DNA of 64,000 nucleotides from Actinomycetospora lutea (lineage in GTDB: Bacteria; Actinomycetota; Actinomycetes; Mycobacteriales; Pseudonocardiaceae): the NCBI RefSeq assembly GCF_028737205.1, contig NZ_JAQZAL010000033.1, positions 1 through 64,000 on the forward strand, in the 5' to 3' direction. Position 1 is the stretch's first letter. Each line of letters opens with the position of its first letter. The notes below the pieces were generated by a model. That model worked only from the letters and a program-made list of their open reading frames with translations, had not been told where the DNA came from and did not search any database. Made by a program: the position numbers and the translations under genes. Below, one piece after another: positions 41,349-49,447 of the stretch.

Positions 41349-42880
41349 CCGCGGCCGACCTCGTCGCCACGGCGGCCGGCAGCACCCTCGCCGGCCTCGT
41401 CGACGCCCGGGCCCGGATGCACCCCGGGCGGACCGCCCTGCGCGAGGGCGCCCGGCGCACCACCTACGCCGAGCTGGAGCACCGCAGCCGGCGCCTCGCC
41501 GGCCTCCTGGCCGCGGCCGGTGTCGGACGCGGCGACCGGATCGCCCTCCTGTCGGAGAACCGGATCGAGTACCTCGAGGTCGTGCTGGCCGCGGCGCGGC
41601 TGGGCGCGGCCGTCGCCACGCAGAGCACGCGGGCGACCTCCGACGAGCTCGCCGGGTGCCTCGACCTCGTCGCCCCGCACCTCGTGATCTGCTCGCCGCA
41701 GCACCGCGCGCGGCAGGCCGACGTCCTTGCGGAGCGCCCGCTCTGGACCTTCGGGCCGGAGTACGAGGACCGGCTCGCCGCCGCCGACCCGTTCGCGGGC
41801 GCCGCACGGGCGGTCCCGGAGGACATCGCGGTCATCCTCTACACCAGCGGCACCACCGGGCGGCCGAAGGGCGCGTGCGTGAGCCATCGCGCCGAGATCG
41901 CCCGCGCGATGGCCACCCGGGCCGACCTCGGGCTCGCCGGTGAGGACACGTTCATCGCGTGGTCCCCGCTGCACCACATGGGGGCGCTGGACAACTCGCT
42001 GTGCACCCTCGTGTCCGGTGGCACCGTGGTGCTGGTGGACGGGTTCCGCGTCGACGACCTGGTCGCGGTGCTGGCGAACGAGCCGGTCGGCTGGCTGCTC
42101 GTCATGCCCGGCACGGTGGGCCGCCTGGTCGCGGCCCTGCGCGCGTCGGGCACGCGGCCGGTCGGCGTGCGGCTGTGCGGGGTCATGCCGGACCTCGTGC
42201 CGCCCGCCGAGATCGCGGAGCTCACCACCCTGCTGGGCGCGCCGTACGCCGACACGTTCGGTGCCACCGAGACCGGGTGCCCCCCGTGCTCGGCCGGCGT
42301 CATCCCCGTCGGCGAGACACCGAGCGAGTTCCGCAAGGTGCAGAGCGCGTTCTGCGAGGTCCGCCTCGTGGACCCGGACGGGCACGAGGTGCCGGACGGC
42401 GTGCCCGGCGAGCTCTGCATGCGCGGCCCGACGCTGTTCAGCGGCTACTTCGACGACGAGGCCACGACGGCCGCCGACTTCCGCGACGGCTGGTTCCACA
42501 TGGGCGACGTCCTCGTCCGTCACCCCGACGGCACGCTGTCGTTCGTCGACCGCGTCAAGTACATGATCAAGAGCGGCGGTGAGAACGTCTACCCGGCGGA
42601 GATCGAACGGGTGCTGCTGCAGGTCCCGGGGGTGGTCGAGGCCTGCGTGGTCAGCCGGCCCGACGCCACCTGGGGCGAGGTGCCGGTCGCGGTCGTGGCG
42701 CACGAGGCCGGCACCACCGACGACCTGCTCGAGCACTGCCGCGCCGTGCTCCCCGGACACAAGGTGCCGAAGGAGATCCGGCTCGTCGCGCCGGGACTCA
42801 TGCCGCGCAACACCTCCGGAAAGCTGCTCCGCCACGAGGTGGAGCGGCTCCTGTCCCCGACCGAAGGAAGCCTCCCGTGA
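41345..42880 (+). CDS. AMP-forming acyl-CoA ligase
   Basis: 511 residues, GTG start in a GTGA overlap. ATP motif ILYTSGTTGRPKG (residues about 164-176), adenylate motif FGATETG, hinge MIKSGGENVYPAEIE and the C-terminal catalytic Lys in MPRNTSGKLLRHE are all present. It would activate a carboxylate to its CoA thioester with AMP and pyrophosphate release. Sitting between a di/tricarboxylate-type transporter and a citryl-CoA-lyase-like protein, its substrate is probably the transported acid. Confidence 0.88.
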   Translation: MTAADLVATAAGSTLAGLVDARARMHPGRTALREGARRTTYAELEHRSRRLAGLLAAAGVGRGDRIALLSENRIEYLEVVLAAARLGAAVATQSTRATSDELAGCLDLVAPHLVICSPQHRARQADVLAERPLWTFGPEYEDRLAAADPFAGAARAVPEDIAVILYTSGTTGRPKGACVSHRAEIARAMATRADLGLAGEDTFIAWSPLHHMGALDNSLCTLVSGGTVVLVDGFRVDDLVAVLANEPVGWLLVMPGTVGRLVAALRASGTRPVGVRLCGVMPDLVPPAEIAELTTLLGAPYADTFGATETGCPPCSAGVIPVGETPSEFRKVQSAFCEVRLVDPDGHEVPDGVPGELCMRGPTLFSGYFDDEATTAADFRDGWFHMGDVLVRHPDGTLSFVDRVKYMIKSGGENVYPAEIERVLLQVPGVVEACVVSRPDATWGEVPVAVVAHEAGTTDDLLEHCRAVLPGHKVPKEIRLVAPGLMPRNTSGKLLRHEVERLLSPTEGSLP

Positions 42881-43671
42881 GCCGCCCCGCCCCCGCCCTC
42901 GACGTGCGCAGTGACATCTGCTGGAGCGACGAGACCTCGGTGACCGTACTCGGCCGTGACCTCAGCACCGAGCTCATCGGCTCGGTCGACCTGGGCACGT
43001 TCGCGCACCTGCTGCTGACCGAACGGATGCCGTCGCCCGCCGAGGCCACCCTGTTCAACGCCGCCCTGGTCAGCCTCGTCGAGCACGGCGTCACGCCCAA
43101 CGTGCTGGCCACCCGGATGACCTACCTCGGGGCACCCGAGTCCCTGCAGGGTGCCGTCGCGGCCGGCCTGCTCGGCCTCGGCACCCGCTTCGTGGGGACC
43201 ATCGAGGGCTCCGCGCGCTACCTCGCCGACGGGCTGGACGCGCTCGGCCCGGAACCCACCGACGACGCGGTGCGCGCCGAGGCGGCGCGGATCGTGGCGG
43301 GGTTCCGCGAGCAGCGTGCCCACGTCCCCGGCGTCGGCCACCCGGTCCACACACCCATCGACCCGAGGGCCGAGGCGCTGCTCGGGCTCGCCGACCGGCT
43401 CGACTTCCCGAGCACCGCCGGCCGGCTCGTCCGCGCGGTCGCGGCGGCCGCGAGCGAGGCGTCCGGACGGCACCTGCCGGTCAACGCCACCGGGGCCATC
43501 GGTGTCTGCGTCGTCCTGCTCGGCGTCGACTGGCGCATCGCCCGCGGGATGGGCGTCATCGCGCGCACGATCGGTCTCGTCGGACACCTGCGCGAGGAGC
43601 TCGCGCAGCCGATCGCGACCACGGTCTGGAACGTCGCCGACGAGTCGGCCTCGCGTCACCTCCGGGACTGA
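42877..43671 (+). CDS. short citrate-synthase-fold protein, citryl-CoA lyase-like
   Basis: 264 residues, start overlapping the ligase stop (ATGA). Only the citrate-synthase core is present: LIGSVDLGTFAHLLLTERMP, LVEHGVTPNVLATRM with a probable catalytic His, GVGHPVHTPIDPRAEALL with the second His, and LPVNATGAIGVCVVLLGVDW. In citrate synthase and citryl-CoA lyase the last motif normally carries the catalytic Asp (NVDGA-like); here it is NATGA. Stand-alone short members are usually annotated citryl-CoA lyase, splitting citryl-CoA to acetyl-CoA and oxaloacetate. The substituted motif suggests a related substrate or a lyase-only reaction. Confidence 0.75.
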   Translation: MSRPAPALDVRSDICWSDETSVTVLGRDLSTELIGSVDLGTFAHLLLTERMPSPAEATLFNAALVSLVEHGVTPNVLATRMTYLGAPESLQGAVAAGLLGLGTRFVGTIEGSARYLADGLDALGPEPTDDAVRAEAARIVAGFREQRAHVPGVGHPVHTPIDPRAEALLGLADRLDFPSTAGRLVRAVAAAASEASGRHLPVNATGAIGVCVVLLGVDWRIARGMGVIARTIGLVGHLREELAQPIATTVWNVADESASRHLRD

Positions 43672-43684
43672 TCGCGGCGGGGAC

Positions 43685-44554
43685 TCAGTTGCTGACGGGT
43701 CCGGTGGCCGCGGTGAGCTGGAGCTCGTGCGTCCAGCAGGACCGGTCCTGCCGGTGCAGGAAGTGGAAGGCGTCGGCGATGCTCGCGGGGTCGATCAACA
43801 GGTCCGGACGCTCCTGCAGCGCGGGGAGCGCCCGTGTGCCGGGCGAGTCGATGAAGCCGTCCACGACGACGTTGGCGACGTGGACACCGTGCTCGGAGTA
43901 CTCCTCGGTGAGGGCCTGGGCGAGCGCCCGCATCATGGTGCGCGGGTAGTAGAGCGACTGGCCGGTCGACCGCTTGCGCCCGCGCAGCGAGTACTGGTTG
44001 TTGGAGAACAGGATCGAGCCCGAGCCCCGCTGCCGCATCGCGGGCAGGACCTCCTTCGCCACCAGGAAGGGACCGCGGCACGCGGTGGCGATGGCGACGT
44101 CGAAGAGGTCGTTCGGGAAGTGCTCCAGCAGCTCCTGGTCCGCCGTCAGCTCACGGCCCGCCATGTAGCCGGCGTTGTAGATCAGGACCTCGGGGGAGCC
44201 GGCGCGCGTCCGGATGGAGGAGAAGGCGTCGGCGACCGACTCCGCCGAGCCCACGTCCAGTTCGACGATCGAGCAGGAACCGCCACCGTCCTCGACGGTC
44301 GCGGCGAGCGCCTCGGCGTTGCCGCGTCGGCGCGTGGTCAGGACGACGTGGTGGCCCTCCCGCGCGAACCGTTGGGCCAGCGCCCCGCCCAGCCCCCATC
44401 GGCGCTCGACCGGGAGGTCCTGCCCGACGTCCCCGCCGTGCACGAACCTCGTGTTCGGCCCGTCGGGCTGCCATTTCGAGGTCGCGCCGACGATGACCGT
44501 GACCGGCAGGGCGAGGGGGTTGTCCGCCGGTGAGTCCACTCGAGCTCCTGTCAT
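43685..44554 (-). CDS. divergent short-chain dehydrogenase/reductase
   Basis: 289 residues from ATG 44554, which overlaps the stop of the GMC remnant (ATGA). The Rossmann start is TVIVGATSKWQPDGPNTRFV with an insertion before RWGLGGALAQRFAREGHHVV, then ELDVGSAESVADAF, LIYNAGYMAG and FSNNQYSLRGRKRSTGQSLY. The usual catalytic YxxxK is not seen: the candidate Tyr is followed by YPRTMMRAL with no Lys four residues on. It belongs to a divergent SDR group, and the natural substrate is unknown. It is convergent with the citryl-CoA-lyase-like gene. Confidence 0.75.
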   Translation of the reverse strand: MTGARVDSPADNPLALPVTVIVGATSKWQPDGPNTRFVHGGDVGQDLPVERRWGLGGALAQRFAREGHHVVLTTRRRGNAEALAATVEDGGGSCSIVELDVGSAESVADAFSSIRTRAGSPEVLIYNAGYMAGRELTADQELLEHFPNDLFDVAIATACRGPFLVAKEVLPAMRQRGSGSILFSNNQYSLRGRKRSTGQSLYYPRTMMRALAQALTEEYSEHGVHVANVVVDGFIDSPGTRALPALQERPDLLIDPASIADAFHFLHRQDRSCWTHELQLTAATGPVSN

Positions 44555-44724
44555 CGCGACGTCGCGCCGAGCCACCGGCCCAGCAGCGTCGCTGCGCGCT
44601 CGGCGACGAGGATCGTCGGCATGACCGAGGCGTCGACCACGGACAGCGCCGGGCTCGCCGCGAGCCGGTTCGCCAGCACGCAGCCGGCCGATCCACTACC
44701 GACGATCACGACGTCGTACGTCAT
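44551..44724 (-). pseudogene. GMC oxidoreductase with the centre deleted
   Basis: 57 residues from ATG 44724, with GGAG upstream. The first half is the FAD-binding start TYDVVIVGSGSAGCVLANRL, and the second half is the C-terminal signature VVDASVMPTI followed by ILVAERAATLLG. In a normal GMC enzyme these lie roughly 450 residues apart, so an in-frame deletion removed the whole body. The product can hardly be an enzyme, but its stop still overlaps the SDR start. Confidence 0.75.
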
Positions 44725-44797
44725 CTCCGGACTCCCGCCGCCACGGTCAGGTGACCGTGACGGTAGACGCCGGACACCGCCCTGTCGCTGGTCCGAC

Positions 44798-44965
44798 CTA
44801 CCCGTCGCCCTCGGCGCTCGCCGGGTGTCGGCGGATCCGGTCGAGGAGGTCGGCGACCGCCGGGTCCATCGTCGAGTCGTAGGCCTTGCTGACGGTCTGG
44901 TCCCCGTGGTCGTCGACGACGATGCGGGACTTTCGTGCGTGACGAGAACGCGCCCCGTTCGACAC
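44798..44965 (-). CDS. small hypothetical protein, 55 aa
   Basis: GTG start (VSNGARSRHARKSRIVVDDH), then GDQTVSKAYDSTMDPAVADL and LDRIRRHPASAEGDG. The composition is protein-like, but there is no good ribosome-binding site. It may be the tail of another lost gene. Confidence 0.3.
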   Translation of the reverse strand: MSNGARSRHARKSRIVVDDHGDQTVSKAYDSTMDPAVADLLDRIRRHPASAEGDG

Positions 44966-45056
44966 CCGCCCGGACCAGCGCCGGCGGGACAGTGGCCCGG
45001 CGTCACGCCGGCACCAGAGCCGGCGGCGGCGCGTCGACGAGCGCCGGGGGTGCGCC

Positions 45057-45389
45057 ATGGCCAAGTACATCACCTTCTTCTCCTACACCGAGGAGACGTG
45101 GGCGAAGATGATCGCGAACCCGAGCGACCGGCTGGCGGCGGTCCGCGCCAGCGCGCAGTCGCTCGGCGGCGACGTCGAGGCCCTGTACTACATGTTCGGG
45201 TCGCACGACGGCTTCGTCATCTCCGACCTCCCCGACGCGGCAGCCGCGGCGGGCCTGTCGCTCGCGGTGAACAGCACGGGCGCGGCGAAGGCCCTCGAGA
45301 CCCACGAGATCTTCCCGAGCTCCGAGCTGCCCGCGGTCCTCGAGCGCGCCGCGACGGTCCAGCGCGCCTACCGCACGCCGGGCAGCTGA
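45057..45389 (+). CDS. GYD-domain protein
   Basis: 110 residues. MAKYITFFSYTEETWAKMIA, then a helix, LGGDVEALYYMFGSHDGFVI and SDLPDAAAAAGLSLAVNSTG match the GYD family, a ferredoxin-like alpha/beta fold of about 100 residues named for its Gly-x-Asp turn (here GSHDGF). Such proteins occur as stress-linked or monooxygenase-like dimers; no activity can be assigned. Confidence 0.85.
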   Translation: MAKYITFFSYTEETWAKMIANPSDRLAAVRASAQSLGGDVEALYYMFGSHDGFVISDLPDAAAAAGLSLAVNSTGAAKALETHEIFPSSELPAVLERAATVQRAYRTPGS

Positions 45390-45439
45390 GCCCCGAATTG
45401 CCTCGCCGCGCGCCGCCCCCGGGAGCGACCATCGAGCCC

Positions 45440-46348
45440 GTGACCTCGAAGGACCTCGAGCACGAGCTCGCGCGCGGGGAGGCGCTGAGCCTCGCCCGCC
45501 TGCTCGGACGCGACGCGCCGACCGCCGGCGACCCCGTGGCGTTCACGGCGACCCGCGTCCGCATCGCCGCCGTGGTGCTGGCGGCATGGTCCACCGACAG
45601 CGACATCCGGGACGCGCTCCGTCCCGTGTTCGAGGCCGCCGTGCCCGACCAGCGTGCGCTCCTCGCGCTCGGCGACATCGACGCGTGGCTGCGCCACGGC
45701 CGCCTCGCCCGGAGCTGGTGGGTGCAGGCCGCGGCCGGCCCTGACCCGGACCTCGCCGCCCTCGGCGCCTGGCGGGCCGGTCGGGCCGACCTCCGGGGCG
45801 GGCGGCCGGACGACGCGCTCCCGCTCCTGCGGCAGGCCGACCTGGCCGGCATCACCGAGGCGTCGCTGGCCCTCGGCCGGCTCCTGGAGAAGCGCGGGGA
45901 GCCGGCGGACGCGGATGCGGCGTTCCGCCGCGCCCGCACCGGTGAGGACCTGCTGTGCCTGGCCGAGGAGCACCTGCGGGCCGACGACCTCGACCGCGCG
46001 GAGCGCGAGCTGACCGGCTTCTGCGCGGGGTCCGAGCTCCAGCGCTCCTGGGAGTGCGCGATCCGCGGTGAGATCGCGTTCTGGCGCGGCGACCTGGAGG
46101 TGGCGGAATCGCGGCTGGGCGCGGCGATGTCGGCGCCGGGCAGCTGGCCCCGGCGCGCCCGGCTGCGGCTCGCGCAGATCGCGATCGCGCAGGCCGACCC
46201 GGTGATGGCGCATCACTGAATCACCCGCGCCCTCGACGGTGACGACGTCGAGAGCGAGCAGGCCCGCCTGCTCCTCGAGCTCCACCGCGACCTCGTCGAG
46301 CAGGGCGAACGCATCAACGACGGCGAGGAGGACCCGCCCTGGGAGTGA
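45440..46348 (+). pseudogene. TPR-like protein interrupted by an in-frame TGA
   Basis: From GTG 45440 the chain runs 259 residues of short helix pairs (ALPLLRQADLAGITEASLAL, ADAAFRRARTGEDLLCLAEE, GEIAFWRGDLEVAESRLGAA) to VMAHH and a TGA at 46217-46219. In the same frame directly after it, ITRALDGDDVESEQARLLLE and LHRDLVEQGERINDGEEDPP continue to a second TGA at 46346. The downstream part has the same composition and would close the last repeat, so the first TGA looks like a nonsense change (TGG or CGA to TGA). The N-terminal part may still be functional. Confidence 0.6.
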
Positions 46349-46433
46349 CCTCGCCCGGGGCACCTCGGTAACGACGCGGACCCCTCCGCCGAAACCGTGA
46401 TCACACGATGCGGATCTCGGCGGGGGGAGTTCG

Positions 46434-47129
46434 GTGAGGCAGGCGCACCAGGTCTGGCTGGGAATCGCGGCGGGCGTGTTCGTCCTCGTGGCGGTCACCG
46501 ACCTCGGGTCCACGGCGCAGCCGACACCGGCGGCGTCGAGTTCCGCCGCGCCGTCGACGACCACGACGACCACGAGGACCACGACCACGGTGCCCACGAC
46601 GACCGCCGCGCCCGTCACCACGAGCACGGCGGCCGCGGGCGCCGGCGAGACGGTCACGGTCACCGACGTCATCGACGGGGACACCCTCGAGGTCAGTGGC
46701 GATCGCCGGGTCCGCCTGCTGGGCATCGACGCCTGCGAGATGAGCACGCGCGGCGGCCGGGAGGCGAAGGACCTGCTGGAGGGGTTCGTCGCGAGTGGTC
46801 AGGTCCGTCTCGTCGCCGACGGTGCCCGCGACCGCGACGGCTCCGGGCGACTGCTGCGCCGGGTCGAGACGACCGCGTCGTCCGACCTCGGCGAGCTCAT
46901 GGTCATCTACCCGACGGTCGGGGTGTACGACGGCCGCAACGGCGCGGCGCCCGAGTACCTGTCGCGGCTGCGCGCCGCCGACCACGGCGAGCGGGAGTGC
47001 TCCGGGTCGCCGACCACCAGCAGCACGAGCGGGCCAGACGTCGACGTGGACCTCGGCGACGGCCGCGACAACGGTCTCCCCGATGGCGCCCTGACGGGCG
47101 GCTACTGCGCGCGCAAGTGGTGGTGCTGA
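46434..47129 (+). CDS. secreted thermonuclease-family (SNase-like) protein
   Basis: 231 residues, GTG start with GGGGGGAG upstream. N-terminal membrane or signal helix VWLGIAAGVFVLVAVTD, then a long Thr-rich linker, then the nuclease fold: TDVIDGDTLEVSGDRRVRLL, GIDACEMSTRGGREAKDLLE and RDGSGRLLRRVETTAS. The tail is Asp-rich and ends DGALTGGYCARKWWC, identical over 15 residues to the island copy at 1753. As there, GID is followed by x-C-E instead of x-P-E. Likely an exported nuclease; coupled to the membrane gene starting two bases after its stop. Confidence 0.78.
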   Translation: MRQAHQVWLGIAAGVFVLVAVTDLGSTAQPTPAASSSAAPSTTTTTTRTTTTVPTTTAAPVTTSTAAAGAGETVTVTDVIDGDTLEVSGDRRVRLLGIDACEMSTRGGREAKDLLEGFVASGQVRLVADGARDRDGSGRLLRRVETTASSDLGELMVIYPTVGVYDGRNGAAPEYLSRLRAADHGERECSGSPTTSSTSGPDVDVDLGDGRDNGLPDGALTGGYCARKWWC

Positions 47130-47130
47130 G

Positions 47131-47484
47131 ATGGCGCGCCGCACCGCGAGTCCCGCGGCGGTCGTCGTCGCCGGCATCGTCGTGATCGGGCTGGTCATCC
47201 TCATCGTGAAGTGGGTGCTGATCACCGCGGCGATCCTCGTCATCCCGTTCGGCGTCTGGTGGCTGTGGGATCGACACACCCAGGGCCTCGACCGCCGTCG
47301 CGCCGACGCGCTCGTGGCTCGCCGCCACGAGATCGAGTCGCGTGCGGTGATCGACACCGCCGGGTGCTGCGGATGGTGCGGCATGCGGGCGGGCCACCGC
47401 GACCACCGCACGGGCGCCCGCGTCTCCCCGCGCGCCTTCCACCACGTCGAGATCGAGCAGACCCTCGCGGCGCTCCCGGCCTGA
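47131..47484 (+). CDS. small membrane protein with CxxC motif
   Basis: 117 residues. A long hydrophobic region (VVVAGIVVIGLVILIVKWVL, ITAAILVIPFGVWWLW) forms one or two helices, followed by a basic stretch DRRRADALVARRHEIESRAV and a GCCGWCGMRAGHRDHRTGAR segment whose Cys and His could bind zinc. It starts one base after the nuclease stop, so it is co-transcribed. No family recognised. Confidence 0.6.
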   Translation: MARRTASPAAVVVAGIVVIGLVILIVKWVLITAAILVIPFGVWWLWDRHTQGLDRRRADALVARRHEIESRAVIDTAGCCGWCGMRAGHRDHRTGARVSPRAFHHVEIEQTLAALPA

Positions 47485-47488
47485 GCCC

Positions 47489-47881
47489 TTACCCGCGCTG
47501 CATCGCGGCGACCTCGCGACCGAGGCGCCGCGGCAGTCGCGCCACGACCTCGTGCCCCAGCTCCCCGGGCGCGGGCAGCGCGGCGAGGAACCCGGTCGCG
47601 ATGACCGCCCGCGCCACGTCGTCGCCGTCGCGGAACTCCTGGGCCAGGGCCACGACGACCCGGTCGGCGACGGCCCGCGAGCCCGCGACCGGGCCGAGGG
47701 AGGCCGCGACGTACCAGCGGGCGAGGTCGGCCAGCAGGACCGTGGGCAGCACCTCGTCGAACTGATCGCCGTGCTCGCGCACCAGCTCGGCGGTGTCCGG
47801 CCCGGCGTCGACGAGGACGCGGGCGAGCGTCAGCGCGATCCGCGGCAGCCGCGTGTGCCGATCCGATCGTCGCCGCAGCAT
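47489..47881 (-). CDS. hypothetical protein, DUF7674-like
   Basis: 130 residues from ATG 47881; an ATG at 47917 is an alternative. The motif HGDQFDEVLPTVLLADLARW is like that of a small family (DUF7674) often found as stand-alone proteins, followed by helices VVVALAQEFRDGDDVARAVI and FLAALPAPGELG. No catalytic residues are apparent. It is convergent with the membrane gene at 47131. Confidence 0.5.
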   Translation of the reverse strand: MLRRRSDRHTRLPRIALTLARVLVDAGPDTAELVREHGDQFDEVLPTVLLADLARWYVAASLGPVAGSRAVADRVVVALAQEFRDGDDVARAVIATGFLAALPAPGELGHEVVARLPRRLGREVAAMQRG

Positions 47882-47989
47882 GTCGGCACCATGACGCGCA
47901 GCGCCGGGCGGACGCATCCGACTTTCTGTCGAGATCGCCGCGTCGGCTCCGTCCCCCGGGCGAGGAGCGGGACGAACGAGGAGGACACC

Positions 47990-48424
47990 GTGGCGCTGAA
48001 GCGGATGGACCACGTCGGCGTCGTCGTCGACGACCTAGACGCGGCGATCGCGTTCTTTCTCGAGCTCGGGATGGAGCTCGAGGGCCGGATGCCGGCGGAG
48101 GGCGCGTGGGTCGACCGCGTCGTCGGCCTCGAGGGTGTGCGCGTCGAGATCGCGATGGTGCGCACGCCCGACGGGCACAGCAAGCTCGAGCTGACACAGT
48201 TCCGGACGCCGGCGGCGACGACCGCCGAGCCGGGCGCGCCCGCGAACACGATCGGCCTGCGCCGGCTCATGTTCGCCGTCGACGACATCCACGACACCGT
48301 CGAGCGCCTGCGCGCCCGCGGCGGCGAGCTGGTCGGGGAGATCGCGAAGTTCGAGGAGATGTTCCTGCTCTGCTACCTGCGCGGACCGTCGGGGATCGTC
48401 GTCGCGCTCGCCGAGGAGCTGTAG
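47990..48424 (+). CDS. VOC-family (glyoxalase/dioxygenase-fold) protein
   Basis: 144 residues from GTG 47990 with GAGGAGG upstream. Two beta-alpha-beta3 modules: MDHVGVVVDDLDAAIAFFLE, KLELTQF, then GLRRLMFAVDDIHDTVERLR and MFLLCYLRGPSGIVVALAEE. His8, Glu/Gln in the KLELTQF strand and Glu in the last strand are the expected metal-site positions. The reaction is not predictable. Confidence 0.85.
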   Translation: MALKRMDHVGVVVDDLDAAIAFFLELGMELEGRMPAEGAWVDRVVGLEGVRVEIAMVRTPDGHSKLELTQFRTPAATTAEPGAPANTIGLRRLMFAVDDIHDTVERLRARGGELVGEIAKFEEMFLLCYLRGPSGIVVALAEEL

Positions 48425-48557
48425 CTGCGCGCGCAGCACCCACCTCGCCGGACTTGCTCCGCGCCGTGCGCGGGGTGTTCCGGCACCGCGACCGAGTGCC
48501 GCCGACCGGGTAGAAGTACCGACGCCCGGCGTCCGCGAATCTGTGACCGTCGGCGGC

Positions 48558-48893
48558 ATGAACGGGAACATCCCCGGGCCCCCGGACCGTCTCAGCGACA
48601 TGGAGCGACAGAGGTTCCGGCACCCGGCGCCGCCGCGGGTCGAGGCGCCGGCCGGGCTGGTCGACGTGGGCGAGCTCGGCGAGCCGTGGGCGACCGCCGC
48701 CTGGCAGCACGCCGTCGCGATCGCCGCGGGGTGGCGGGGCGAGGCCCCGGCGTGGACCTTGTGGGGTTATCCGCCGCCCATCCCGTACCACGCGATCCCG
48801 GCGCCCCGGGTGCCCACGCCGCATCCGGCCCCGTGGCCCGAGCCGGTCCCGCGCTGGAAGCCGACCCGGCCCATCGGGATCGCTCCCGCCTGA
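48558..48893 (+). CDS. hypothetical Pro-rich protein, 111 aa
   Basis: ATG MNGNIPGPPDRLSDMERQRF, then a short helix EPWATAAWQHAVAIAAGW and a Pro/Trp-rich tail (PPPIPYHAIPAPRVPTPHPA). A GTG 15 bases earlier is possible. Such Pro-rich small proteins are common near actinomycete regulatory genes; no family recognised. Confidence 0.5.
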   Translation: MNGNIPGPPDRLSDMERQRFRHPAPPRVEAPAGLVDVGELGEPWATAAWQHAVAIAAGWRGEAPAWTLWGYPPPIPYHAIPAPRVPTPHPAPWPEPVPRWKPTRPIGIAPA

Positions 48894-48965
48894 GGCGGAG
48901 CGCCGGAACTCGATTGCCGGTCTGCAGCGCGACGGCCACGGTCCGGCACGTCGGGGTCGCGCGGG

Positions 48966-49130
48966 ATGCGGGCGGGGCTCGCCGCGGCGGCGGGCGGCGG
49001 GCGGGACGGCTGGAGCGTCGCCGGCGTCGTGCAGCACGTCCACCGCCAGGTGATCCTCCACGGCGCGGAGATCGCGCTCCTGCGGGACCTCCACGCGCTG
49101 CGCGCACGTGAGCGGAACGGCTCGCCATGA
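48966..49130 (+). CDS. small helical protein, 54 aa
   Basis: ATG MRAGLAAAAGGGRDGWSVAG, then VVQHVHRQVILHGAEIALLR and DLHALRARERNGSP, an amphipathic helix with good coding composition. Short and without a known family, but on the same strand as the preceding gene 72 bases away. Confidence 0.4.
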   Translation: MRAGLAAAAGGGRDGWSVAGVVQHVHRQVILHGAEIALLRDLHALRARERNGSP

Positions 49131-49157
49131 CGACCCGGACCGCTCACGTGCGGAGCG

Positions 49158-49313
49158 TCAGAAGTAGGTCTTGCGACCACCGACCCCACGGCCGGCGGCC
49201 CCCAGCAGGGTGAGCACGAGTCCGACGACCAGCAGGATCGCGCCGATCGTGTAGAGGATGGAGATCCCGAGGATGTACCCCAGGATGATGAGGATGACGC
49301 CGAGGACGATCAC
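49158..49313 (-). CDS. DUF6131-family small hydrophobic protein
   Basis: 51 residues, GTG start with AGGAGG seven bases upstream. MIVLGVILIILGYILGISIL, YTIGAILLVVGLVLTLLG, then GAAGRGVGGRKTYF: two short membrane helices and a basic tail, a pattern seen in many actinomycetes. Function unknown. It lies just past the end of the anti-sigma operon. Confidence 0.75.
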   Translation of the reverse strand: MIVLGVILIILGYILGISILYTIGAILLVVGLVLTLLGAAGRGVGGRKTYF

Positions 49314-49447
49314 CGATGGCCTCCTTGGTGGTGCGGGGCCGAATGCCCGGCACCCGGCCGACACCTGTCGCGCAGCCGCCGGGTACTCGACGGCCGCGCG
49401 GCCGAGCAGACCGCATGGCGGCGCGCGTGGGGGGAGCAATCCGGGAA

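Noticed and set aside
46217-46219. Selenocysteine at the in-frame TGA
   Set aside because: No selenoprotein family fits and no obvious hairpin follows the codon; a nonsense change is simpler.
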